DNA of 64,000 nucleotides from Temnothorax longispinosus (lineage: Eukaryota; Arthropoda; Insecta; Hymenoptera; Formicidae): contig NC_092366.1 of assembly GCF_030848805.1 (NCBI RefSeq), positions 16,062,620 through 16,126,619 on the forward strand. The letters are read 5' to 3'. Shown here piece after piece: positions 49,268 to 62,300 of this stretch; within the stretch, counting starts at the first letter, position 1, and the number at the start of each line of letters is the position of its first letter. Made by a program: the position numbers and the translations under genes. Below the pieces are notes generated by a model that saw only the letters and a list, made by a program, of their open reading frames with translations, did no database searches and had not been told where the DNA came from.

Positions 49268-52200
49268 AATGGTTAAGTTTTCTATATCTCGGAATATTAT
49301 AATGGACAATGATCTTATTAATTTACCATGACTCTGATCTAAAAACTGTGTTTTGAGAAATTAAATATTAATATACAATACTGAATTTCTGTAATAATCA
49401 GAAAATTAATATACTACATATTATATATATTATACATTGTATATAGTATAATCATATAGAGATAAGCAATATCTTTTTATGAAAAATGAGAATAAAAACG
49501 TAAACCGAAAGTATTTATCTTATCTATCATGATTCTTTTTCACAGAATATGGCGCACGTAAACGGAAAACAAATTGACGTCGAAAGTAAATAACAAAACA
49601 TTTATCCCGTCGTTTATTCTGTTATTTTATTAATTTACGTCGACTAATAATTACAAGAACTTTTCAAAATACATTAGTCGCTGACGTTATCGGATTTCTT
49701 AGCGACAAACTATAATGCGCACTTCAAAAGGACTTGTCGACGTAGGATGATAAAAAAAGGGACACTCCAGGATTGCCAAGTGACGAAAATTTTGTGCGGA
49801 TAGATCCGTCGCGACGATCCCCCTCGGCTTTGTCCGCTCTGTGCACCTCTCCACGCGTGCGTCCCGTCTGTTATATTCGAGGACATTTAAATTCACTATC
49901 TCCTATCTCGGTTTACCGTACACTCGTTAAAAGGCGAGCCTTTGTTCGATAAAAAGACTCCGTCGGTGTATCCGCGGAACGGAGTAAAAATCCCACCGGA
50001 CTCGATATGTTACGTGGCGTGCGAAGGACAGGTGCGCGGGGGGCCCGTTGGGGTGGTTTAATAGCATCGACTTATCTTTCGATAAGCCCGTACCAGAAAC
50101 CCGCCATATGGCCGATTCGGAATCGCTCGTAAACGATTTCTTTCCACGTCTCCAGATTACGATGGATAAGTTAATGACACATAAAGGTATATTGTCATGG
50201 TTGCCGTATCGGAGCTCCAAATCCCCCGGGTTTGTCCCGATATCTCGCATGTATTCTCCGCAATTTATTGAAAATAATGGCGCCTTACAAAGTGACGCCT
50301 CGGAAGATTGAATATTTCACGGGACAATTTATCGAGTACTTAACTTGATCGGCGCTAATAAGAGTTTGCGAAAATTTCGCGTAAGTTTCTCTCTGTAATA
50401 TTCCTGCCGTGAAATATATTTCATCGACGCGGGGCCGAGGCCTTTGTAAATTTGAAAAGTAGGTGGACTTTGATTCAAAGACCAAAAGCTTCTTCGGTTC
50501 GTTATACAAAATTTCCGCCGTGTTCCAATCTCATTAGCGCCGGCTTAAAGTTAAGCGCCCCAACTCTTTTGCGCCGGACCGCACATGCTCTTTGACCATC
50601 GTAGTGTTTTAACAAAAATCTAATCTTCTTGACAAATTAAAGACAGACGTACACACGTATCTTTAATCAATAAGAAAGAAGACATATCGGACAATCGTTC
50701 CGCAAAAAGAATGTGCGTGTTGCTTGAAATTTGTTCATAATCTTGTTACTTCATGCGAGCTTGCTACTTCCGATTAAATTTATACTTTTTAATTTTGTTA
50801 CCTCCGACTTTTAAAACTACTATTTGTTTATTGCCGTAATATTTTACAATTATTGATCATCCCCGTAACTGAAGCTTGTAATGGGCAAATAATTTGCTCG
50901 CGTTTCACATTTTAATTTTCGTAAATCTGCGCCTGTTGCGATATCGATAAGGCAAAAGAGTTCTACACACATATAATCGCTTGCTAGTAAAGACGTCACC
51001 TTGCAAATATTTGCTCGCTATCCCTTATCGTCCCCGGCTTAATTGCCATATGGCGTACGATCATATTTCATGCGCGCGTTTTTTGTCTTAGATATATGTG
51101 TCTTGCACGTATGCAACTCGCAAATATTTTCTCATTTACAACGATCAATACGCGTACTTTCATCAATCAAATAAATATTTTAGCATAATTTCGTAATCGA
51201 TTGATCGAAGGTATGTCGAGGAATTGCGCATGTTTATTTATTTTTCGAAAAGAGTTGTGTATATATAGCCGTCTGGATTGGCGGAATCCTCTTACGCACC
51301 GAATCCGGTTACGCGATGTAGGTACTTGGCGCTCGAAAAGAGAAAGCGCACGAGATGAGCACCATTCGAAGTAAATGTCAAGGCCGCGCCGCAAGGACGG
51401 GTCGGCGGCAGCCGCGCAAAATCCTAGTGACGAAAGCCGTGCTCCACCAGAAAGGAAAAAAAGAGAGGAAAAAAAGGCGAAGAAAGATGTACGAAGAGAG
51501 TACCAAAGGCAAACGGCAAGCCGAGGCGAGTCCTCGACTCGAGTCGAGTGTCTCTTATCGTAGTTCCTTTTAAGTTCTTATCCGGTGAGGTATGCCACGC
51601 AGAGCGGGTCCTCCAGCCTACTTTTAAGCACGTTTCCGCGTCGGATGCTAGAAGATTATGGCGAGCGAAGTATAATAACGGCACGAGAGAGAATGAAGAT
51701 CGAAGATACAAGCGCCGCAGTGAGAAAGAAAGAGGAAGGGAGAAACAGAGAGAAAGAGAGAGAGAGAGGGGGGAGGGAGATAAAGGATTGTCCGACCTGT
51801 CCCATTCTCGAGCAAGATCAGCTGCGAGCTCACAAGAAGCGAGGTAATGCCGGCGGCGTGCCGCGAACATACGCGGTCGCCACAATATGAAAACATTATC
51901 GGCCGTAAGCCGGAAGGTACACAGCAATGTGCTGAGCTTAGCTCCGCAGCCCCGGCTCTGCCTGCAACGCGATCTCTCACTACCGCGGTGCAGTGCCACG
52001 TCAGGACGTCAGGATTTCAGGTAGGTACTTGTCCGCCGGATTCGCATGGCCCAAAAGCGCTCCCGGGCTACGGAGTTAGGGAGGGCACCGGAGCCGATTT
52101 GCAAAAGGAAGGAACGGGGTAGGAGATAGGCTGCAGCGTACCAGGCATGCATGCTGCATGCACTCCGCCCCAAATCCTCCGGACGGATCCGCCGGAAGAG

Positions 52201-53078
52201 CGTTAATGAAACTGTCGCCAGATTACTATTCGCCCGGCGCTACTTTTCTGATGGCGCTTTCGAGGACGCTCGAGGACTCGGTCGCTCGTCTTGTCCGACA
52301 TGAACGGCTCTAGGTTTAGGAGGATTTGGAGCCGACGAGATGGGAGATATATTCCGCAGATGACATTCGCGCCGTAGTTCGAAAATTACCGTTCATCTTG
52401 TCATTTCGTTCGACGCGCGGGCAAAAAGAGCGTTTAAAAGCGTACGCTTTGTCAGGCACGGCCGTGGGCATCGGGGACGCGCCTAGTGATTTTCCGTTAT
52501 CGGGCTGATCCGACGAGTGGCGGGAGGGAGACGGAGGAGGGAGAAGGGGGAGGTAAAGTGTGACGGTGACGAGGACAGGTCGGTGTTGAGGAGAATGCGA
52601 ATACCGAGGCGACGCGGACGGCGCACCGACACGTACAACGATACAAACACCCCGGCTACTTAGAGACGAGGGAAATGGGACTAGCCATTTGGGGCAAACT
52701 ACCCCTAGGCTAGCTCACGCGACCGATCTTATCGTCGGCTCAGCCTGGGCTCTCGCCTCGAACGTACATCGCGCGGACATGTACACGTGACGGTCTACCA
52801 CATGCACGGAAGCGGAATCCGCCTCGGCTATCTTGCCGCGGAATTGATTTCTTGCATTCGTTATTTCCTTGGGACTCAGCTAAGTACATATATACATATA
52901 TGTTTTTTTTTTTCACTTCGACGAATCGTGGCGATTAAGCGCACATTGAAATATTCATAAAGATACTATCGCCACTACCCACATCGGGAAAAACGAGCTT
53001 GAAATCAAGACGAGCGTTATCGCACGCGCAAGATCCACCGAGTCGCCCCGTTATCCCTTTGTAATAAAGTTTCTCTAG
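49268..53078. other. Gene-free interval right of the array
   Basis: AATAAA near 49493 may end the OCLP1-like transcript. From about 49.6 kb the sequence becomes CpG-rich, and long frames overlap on both strands, for example about 190 codons on the minus strand at 51.4-52.0 kb opposite plus-strand frames. None has a domain. A GA-rich tract lies at about 51.70-51.79 kb. No gene can be supported. Confidence 0.45.
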
Positions 53079-53330
53079 ATCAATAAAATTTTATACAAGA
53101 GCTCAATATCAATAACAAGAAAATTTTTTAATAACATTTTGCCTTTTTATCTAACCTTTTTTCTTTTGCAAAAAATATCCATTTACAGTGATTATAACAA
53201 AATCGATAAAATTTTATACAAGATCTCAATATTAATAGCAGGAAAAAATTTTTAATAATATTTTGCCTCTTTACCTAATCTTTTTCCTCTTGCAAAAAAA
53301 TATTATCCATTTATAGTGATTATAACAAAA
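53079..53330. repeat. Two-copy tandem repeat, unit about 123-128 bp
   Basis: Units start with ATCAATAAAATTTTATACAA (53079) and ATCGATAAAATTTTATACAA (53202). Each includes TTTTGCCT.TTTA and ends GTGATTATAACAAAATCGAT. About 85-90% alike by eye. Confidence 0.85.
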
Positions 53331-56300
53331 TCGATTGACCTGGATTGTATATAAAATAGTCAACCAAAGAAAAAGGAATATAAGAGCAAGCTCTCTCTTG
53401 TTATATAGTATTGTATTTTGAAATTGTATTGACTGAACGTCAATGACCCGAAAAATATATTGTTTTGCGTTGACCTAGTTCATCGAAATATTGATACATG
53501 CCTATCTGAATCGTGGCGGTTCGATTGGACGAATTGTTCTAGAATCACGATCATCGTTCAACTTGCACCACATCGCGCGTTAGCCAACAACTTCTCGACT
53601 GCCGGGCCGCTTATTATTTGTCGGTTTCTATCCTGATCAAACCGCGATATCGCCGAGAGGGTCCGAGACTCCTTTGCAACTTGAGAGCGTGGCGCTTACA
53701 CAATCATACCGGGGCATTTCGCTGAGATCCTTCGGATTACACGGGGTCGGTCTTGCGAGTAACTCAAGTCGAACTTAACAGTCGGTTAAGTCCGCGGATA
53801 GTTTAGACCGTTTGGCTAGTCCGGTTCGTACGGAGGGCATGAAGTCCGAGAACTGTAAGCCACTACGTAACCCCGGCGGCCATGGGGGGGTTCGGCCGAG
53901 GTCATGGAGACGTGCCAGTCTTATCTCGATTTGCATAAATTCATAGTTTGCGGCTTAGGCCCTAGGAACTAAGGATACCGGGCGTAAACCTCGATTACCT
54001 TATGCCGCGTCATCAAACTTTCAATTCCTTCGGCGTCTTGTTTCCAATTAGTGCGTGATCGTACTTGAGATCTCACCCTGATCAAAGTAAAATTATTCGA
54101 TCTAAGATTATTCATGAATAACACGGTTCTCCTTATAAATATTTCTTCTTGTATACGTTAGCGCAGGTCGATCTTTCCCGTCTCGCAAATAACGTGAATA
54201 ACGCAGCGCCGCTCAAATTTATTAAAACACATTGCGATATGTTCCAACATTTTTTATACACACTATTGATTTACTAACGAGTGTTAGCTATCATTCGCTT
54301 TTAGCAACGCGAAAGCCTCGCTTTAGGGCAATTATAGCTCGCGGAAGCAGCGGCGCTGCTTCAAATAAAGGGCATTTGGCATTTTTGACGTGCGCTCGTC
54401 GACATGATGAAGGCCTACGGGCGCGCGAGTATAAGCCGCGGACGCTTTATGGAATTAATAAAATATTCACTCGGCACAGACAGACGGCAAAGTAAGGCAT
54501 ATAATAATTTTCTGACACGCCACCTTGTGTGCTGTCTCCGACCGCCAGGCGGCCGTACGTGACCGCTATCGCCGAATCAGATCAGAAAATGGCGCAAACT
54601 CCGATAAATAAGATAAATAATGTAATGCGCCTTCCGTACCCGTATACGGCGTACCCCTCCTCCCTGCGAAAAACTTTCAAAGTCGCGTGCACGTCCATCA
54701 GCACGCGGCGAACCCTAATGCCGTGTTTCGCGCGGAATGGCTACGATTGGCCTCGTTCAAGGAGATTCCCCGGGAGTGACCATTACGCTGCTTGCGCCGC
54801 CGAGTAAAAGTCGTTATTTGACTATCTCCGATCGCGTGTCTGTGCGCCAAGCGTTACTCTATCAATTTCTTTCGTGCCATTAACCGCATTGACGTTGCGT
54901 TTGCATTGCACTTTAACGTATACGTACATTTGCCTTACGCAAATTACGCAAAGCTCACACTTAATATTATTATTTTTTATAACGAGTGGCGTATAAAGCA
55001 AAAAAGAGTTTTGTAACAAATACGATGATAGTTGTAATTATTAATAGTGCGCAATGCGCTTTCGCGAATAATAATTTGAATCTTCCAAGTGGATTCTTTC
55101 GCTATAAGCCATCGCGAAGGGGGATTCTCCCGATTCGACGAGACTTTGATATTTTTAATGAACGCGGAAGGCTAAATTCCATGGGGATCTCGACGGACGC
55201 GAGGATACGCGATAATCATTAGACATAGATTCGCAGGGGTGACTGTCCGTTCCCTCGTTTCAACCCTCCCCCTCCCGTCTCTCCGTGCCTCCGCACTTAT
55301 CCGCACCGAAATTCAGGGCCTCCGTCGTTCCTCCCCCTCAGCCCATTCTGCCAGGATGCAGTTCCGCTCGCAAACTCGGACTGCAGCCATGGGGGATGCA
55401 CGGGGTGGTGAGGCGGTGCAGTCGGTTGCCATGGCGACCTATCGTCACTGGACACCCTTCACCCCTCATTTCACCTACGTTCTATCCCCATGCACGGTGA
55501 TCCGGCGGCCGGACAACATCGTCCCATACCGAGCCAAAAACACTGGTCTCTTATTACGCGCAGCTAAGCCCATGAATTGTCTTCCCTCGCGTCGGGTTTT
55601 GACCATCGATTCTCCCCGCCCGATTCCACGATCATTCGCAACGCGTACGGATTCTTTTATCGTATACGCCGTACGAACAAGATGTTACGCTCCATCCGCT
55701 CGGCGGAAAACAATAGCGTATTACTCGCGTCAGAATTTTTGGCAGGTCCGTCGGCTGTTATTCGTATATCGTGCCGATATGCAGCGGAATCATTAGTAGT
55801 CGCGCGTTCGCCGTTCGCGGTTCAGGTTGGTTCGTTGTAAAAATAATTACATTCGGTCGCTACGGGAAATGTAATACAATTGCCCCGCGCAAGGATACCG
55901 AAATGTACTCTAATTACAGTGGAAAGGTAATGAAAAATAGATATACAGAATGCAGCGCCGCGCACATACATTTCGCGCGTCTGTATAGGGGTTGAAAGGG
56001 GGTTGTTTAATAATTAATAATCACGATACCGAGGTTTAGAGAATACATATATAAGCACGTATTCTCGATAACTCGAAATAATGCAACAGAGAATAAAATG
56101 AAAGTGAATTTATGTCACTCTTGACTATGAGCAAATGTCCGACGTTATACTTTCACGTGAGCGCCGCGTGGTGTCTTAATACATTCGGCATACTATCCGG
56201 ATGACAGCCACACCCTTTTCTGGTCACGCGACAGACGACTTTACGGATGCAGGAATAATTAATAGGACTCTAGGGAGTTGATATCGCAATCGTTTCAACC

Positions 56301-59300
56301 ATCAAAATATGTTGAAAATTCCGAGTCGAGCTCAATTTGATAGCCGACAATTGAACCTCTGAATTAATACGGAGATAAAATAACGACTGTGTATCTACGA
56401 CACGATATAGGCTATTTAACATTGTCATTTTATCGTGGTCTACGCTGTTAAACTGGTAATTATAGCGGAATACAAAACGTACGCGATCGACTATTTGAAA
56501 AGTAACAGAATGATTTCGACGGTCTCCTGGTTTTTTTTTACATATTACATCGGCTGCGTCGCGTTCAGCATTGGCAGCCGATGTTATCTGCCTTGATAAT
56601 TAATGGTCGACGCATACCTAAAGCGACAGTGAATCCGCGCAATAGTGTTTATAGATAGTAAAGCGGTGGTATGAGCAAGCACGCAACGCGATCAATGGGC
56701 CGATCGATCGATCTACACTAAACGTGATACACCGGTAGTGCCAATAGTCTGTTACGTATTCGGACAATCGGGGAACGGGGGAGGGGTGCCACGACCCCTT
56801 CGTGTCCTGCTGGCACAGTGACCCTGTTATCCATACAGCTAGCCGGAGCACATTCTCGTACAAATACACGCCCGCACGTTTCGCGCGCGTCGGCTATGTA
56901 CACCCGATGCGCGCGTATTGGTCGCCATCGATACCGATCAAATACCGAAGATTCTGAGGCAGCCCGAAACGCACGTGCCCCCCGCACCGAGACGCCTGTT
57001 GCACACGATGTCGCCCTACGAAATATTTGCGGACTTCGCGCCTTCGATGCCTCGCGCCAGCGCCGATCATCGCCGGAATCCTGCTGGCACCGCGTATGCT
57101 GACGACCGCGTAGCGAAGCATGCGTTTTCCGCGAGCAACGGTATCGTTGATTTAATATTATAAGGGTTACGTGCATATATTTCGAGAGAACGCTTTGCTT
57201 TTTCCTTTTGCTCCTATTATCCTCAATTCCTATTACACGGCTCCTATTTATGCACTCGTGTGTGTTTGGTTCCAGAAGTCAAGGAGTTTGCGTCTATCGT
57301 ACTTCATGCCGATGTATATACGAATTTAGCAAAATTTATTTTACCTACAATCTTAATTACTTTATTGCCTATTAAAAATTGCGTGTCTTTTCAGAACAAA
57401 TAAAGTTGATTTTTTTTTAATGCAAATATTGCTATGCGATCGGAGATTAAATATATTCGCTAAAATTACATTTCCCATTGACTTAATTTTTCGCATTAAA
57501 TATAGTTTAATAATCATGCGCCCTAGATTCATTAAGAAACGACAAGCTCAAATAAATCACATCTGCTACGTCATAATCAGATCATAAAATGCTGAAGATT
57601 TTAATTAAATATGCATAAATAAAGTCGCTCGGGGAGTTGATAAATGTCTTCTGTCAATGCGACGATGTGATTCTCGATGAAACGCATTCTGCTCGAATAA
57701 TCACCTGCGAATTATACCGCAGCATCGTTATTGCTCACAGACGAGATAATCGCGCGATCGTAATTATCGACGATGCGATATCGACCAGTCGATCGACGGA
57801 ACGAAATTTATTGTCACATCGTATTTAACCGGCGGCGTGAACTGTCCGAGTCGCTGGGTCTCATGCACGTGTACGCCGGCATGTGCGTACACGCACGCAT
57901 GTATACATATGTATATGTATATACTTATATATATGTATATGTATATGTATACGTTGCACCCCGTGCGATCCCGTGTTTATTTCCACAATCAGGCGAATCA
58001 TAATGCTATTATCAGAGGGTGCAGCACGCGGGGGTGAGCCATCGTGTCCCTGCACCACGGTGGCACACGACCCACTGATACGGTGACCCTATTGAGTGCG
58101 AACGCAATCGTGTGTGGGACGAGCCACGGTTAGGCTCCGAGCATGATCATGTTTGACATGGTAACTTGCGTTGCAGATACAGCAAGGTTTATGCCGGTCA
58201 AATCATATAGACGCGAACGAAGACGTGACGTCCAACGGAATGATTGTCGAAATGTGCCCATGTATCGTGAGAAATCATAGAACGATTCTTTGCAATTGAA
58301 ACAGTAGCGCCGATAAATCACTCACTCTGAATTCATCAGTATGCGCAATTTTATTTTAAAAAATTCATTTCTCGTAATTATTCAATTCCGCATTTTTATA
58401 GAAATAATTCTCGGATATCTTGATTCCGGAATCAATTTTCTTAATTTAGGAACTTTTGTGCACCAAATTGTTAAACCTATTATTCAGAGAACAGCTTTTT
58501 ATCATATAGCATTTCGTTTTAACGGTTCTGAGAAAATAAACATGCACGGAGATCATTAACGATGTAACGATCAAAAATATGTCATGGAATATTTTCATTC
58601 TAAATTTCATCGTTAATGAAATCAAAGATAATGATCGATACGATCCTCATCGAGTCCGCATAATTGGCCGGATTTTATACAATGGAAATGACGGTGGGTA
58701 TGCGGTTGATTTATTGTGGCGCTGTACCGTTGTTGCCGGTAATTTTATCTCCATCAAACGTTTTTCCAGGAAATCGAAACCAAATGGGAGTATTAATATC
58801 TCATTGTACGCTCGCGTGTCGCCGACACTTTTCCCGCTCGCGCTGGGCTTTTCCATCGATTTATATCCCCTCCCACCATTTTTCTCGCCGATTAAAGTGA
58901 GTACTCGCGAAACCGCGCGCATCGAATCACAGTGGCAGCGTTTGAAATTGACAAAATGTTCATGATCACAAAAACAATTATACGCGGTTCGTGATTTTAT
59001 TATTGACTCGCCACGGTGTCGATAATCAAACAAATACTTGTAATTAACAGCGAAAAATTAGCGTGAAGTGATCCACTGTGCCAGAGCTCGACAGAGAGCA
59101 ATTTACAAGACGGCTTAATTAAAAAGCACTCTATCAATGGTATTCGTTTGTATTTTTGATTTCCAAGTAATAAACGATACGCATTAGCGTAATCTAAATT
59201 AATCCTCGTCGATTGTAATTATTTTCGGTTTTGCATCAATTGATGGAACATGATGCGACGCAGCCTTTTAGTAATAACATATTCGTGATGTTAATACTGT

Positions 59301-62300
59301 ATATGTACCACTTTTAATATTAAAATTATTTCGGATTAATATTTCAACAGCTTAAAATATTTGTTGAAAGTAAAAACTTATGACCTATGGGGAGCTCCGA
59401 TCGCTAAATTCTTTTTTAAACAATTAAAAGACCGTAATTATATAAAATATTTTCAGATAGTCATTATCGAACGTTTTAACCACACGGTGCGATAACTCTT
59501 GTCTTAACACTAGATTATTTGACTTTAATGTCCCTTAGGCCGTGAAGGCGACAAGTCTCGAAGGTTATAGCGGATAAAGATAGACCCTTGATAACGCTCT
59601 ACTAAGATACTGTTGTTTGAAAGCAAGTAGCCGTATCTTGATTAGAATCTTTGTCCTTTACGATTATCTGTAGTGCTGGATGTAGATACGCATGTAAAAC
59701 TCGATTAGTTGCATCTGTAGCTGAAATTGGTATATGGTGAAACGTTTCGACATTAACGAATATATGCTTTTCTATATACACATTATATACTCTTTACATT
59801 TATGTATATTTCGTCAAATCGACAAGTCTATAAACCAGCCCTTTTCCCTTCATTGTTAAAACTACGCAATTGTGCAAAAGAGGCTCGTTCGCCAAACGGT
59901 TATATCTACTTTGTGCCGTAAAGTCATTTATTTCGGCCGGTAATGAGAACATAAAAGATACCTGCAGAACATATATGGAACGCGCGCGTTCGCCGTTATT
60001 TCATATTTTTACGAACGCCGAGAGCCTTCGAAATGATTATGTCGAAAGGATAAAGGCCTCCGTGATACGAATTGAAACGGTGCGCGCGGATTGCGTCAAA
60101 GCAGCAAATCTCCCTGGGAGTTCAAACAAGAATAGAAAGGCCAAAGATACAATTCAGACTTTTCTGAATTTATAATATAGGTAGAGAAAAGATTTCGGCC
60201 TCGTTCTTTATTATTTGTCAATTTAAATGGAAGCTTACGATTTAAATTTTTTGATGTAATGATTTTACGATGTAATAAATAATTTTATTAATTTCGTTTA
60301 TATTTACTTAATAGTAAATTTAAAAAAAAATAATGATAATTTTGACATTACAGCATTATATATTTTTTTGTTTTGAATAACTCTAAAGTTGAATCTTCGA
60401 AGTACGAAGAAATAAAAAGAAAAAAACGTTTAAACACTTATTTAAAAATTCGGACTTAGCAAGTAAAATAAACAGTATACTTAAAAATAATTATACGTAT
60501 ATAATGCTACACGTCTCATCAACTCTTTACTAAATAATCTACAATGGAAAGGGTGTGCGCGACTTCTGAGATACTCTGTATACGTTGACTCGTCACGCCC
60601 TTCAATTATTATGCCGCCTATCGCGCCGTTAGACTTCCGCAAGCAATTACTTAACAGAGTTCGTAGACATGTAAAGATATCCGAGAACGAAGATAACTAA
60701 TCCTGATGATTCGTTGAAACAGCAAATTGAGCCACTATCCTCTCTGCACAAGCCAAACTTAACGTTATACGAGTAATTAAACAGAATGTGCAACAGGCCG
60801 TGTGCGATTTATAATTTCCAATAAAAGCCTGATGCTTTAGTTAAATTTTCTGTGGCCGTTGATCTCGTTGTATAAAACAGAAAAACTAAATATCACTTTA
60901 TGATATCGATTAAATTATAAATCCGCATAATCCCACATTACCGCACACCTCTAATTGCCATCAATAATTATCGCATACCTGTCAGTGCCCGGAAACGTTG
61001 TTAAAATAATGTTTAAACTGCACGCTTTAATTACGTTGCTACCTGTTGCTGCCTGATTGCAAAATAAATATTTATTTGTTTGAATATTAATCTGTTATCT
61101 GTGCATTGCGCTTGGGTATTATGAGGAAAAATATTCTTGGCTGTGCATCAAAAAGAGAATTCGATACCATCGACCTCCCTTTAAACCACTTTAAACCAAT
61201 CGCCACGCGGATATATCAGTTCGCCGCAGTGTTACCTGTTTATTGTATTTAAAATACAATGCAAATTTTATCTGCTTAATGAAGTGGACATAAACGCAAT
61301 GTTTGCCGACCCCGACTTTTTTTTTCGAAAAAACAAGGAAAACCGCACGCTTATGGTATTTATCTCATCTTTTATATCAATAGTTTTAGAAGAAGATACG
61401 TTACGATCGCAATTGAAAATAAGATAATCGTTTCTTATCAACTGCAGATTAACTAAACGTTAACTTGAAGGTGCGAGTTAAGATAAGCAGTAAAACTGTT
61501 GCATGTGACAGACGGTTAAGCCATTTAAAAAGATAAGAAATAACCGACTCGGGATCGTGCGTGCAAGACGGTCGGTTGAGAGAATCTACCATGCGTTAAA
61601 GGCGCGCCGCACGAGGGGGTAAGCACGTTGCGTGTCCGCGTATTCTTGACACAGGGTGCACCTGTAGGGGGCCCACAAGGAAGTGAGACCCCATGTGCAC
61701 GAGTGCTCACTCACCGTAGCGAAGACGTTGGCGAAAGTTAGGTGCTCTTTTAAAGAGCCGGATATCCTTTCGAGGCGCTAGACCGCCTTTTAACAGCTCC
61801 AACGGTTATTTTTACACGTGATTGTAACTGTCCTACGTGATCTTTCGCAGCGGGAGATCTCGGAAAATCGGATTAAATATAGGATATAAAAATTAATAAA
61901 AATATTCCATTGTTTCTACGAGCATCTATCCCTTGTTTCTTTCTTTAAGATTTTCACAAAATTCAACGCATTTGTTTGATGATCGTACAAATTGTGATGC
62001 AGATCTACGGAAAAAAGAAAACGCGGCAAAGGGTATTTGCCTGAACGTTTCAGAGTTCCGCTTCGCGCCTGTGCATCGCTCGACGATTTTCATCATGCGC
62101 TATTTTAGATACAAGGGTATACGAAACGGAGTCTAATGCTTCTACGACGTAAAGGTTGTCAGTTTCGAGTATTTCTGAACGAACGTAACGTGAGCAAGTT
62201 CCCAGGAGCGACGATCGGTCGTCATAGTTACCGGATTTGTCCGTTGTCGCCGCGCCGGGAAGCGCACCTTCAATCTGCATTGTTAAGATCACGGACGCGC

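Noticed and set aside
51424..51999. 191-codon minus-strand frame opposite several plus-strand frames
   Set aside because: Low-complexity GA/TC-rich tract keeps many frames open; no homologous domain seen.
55239..55796. 185-codon open frame
   Set aside because: Rich in Arg, Ser and Pro in CpG-rich DNA, open in overlapping frames, with no domain, signal or splice context.
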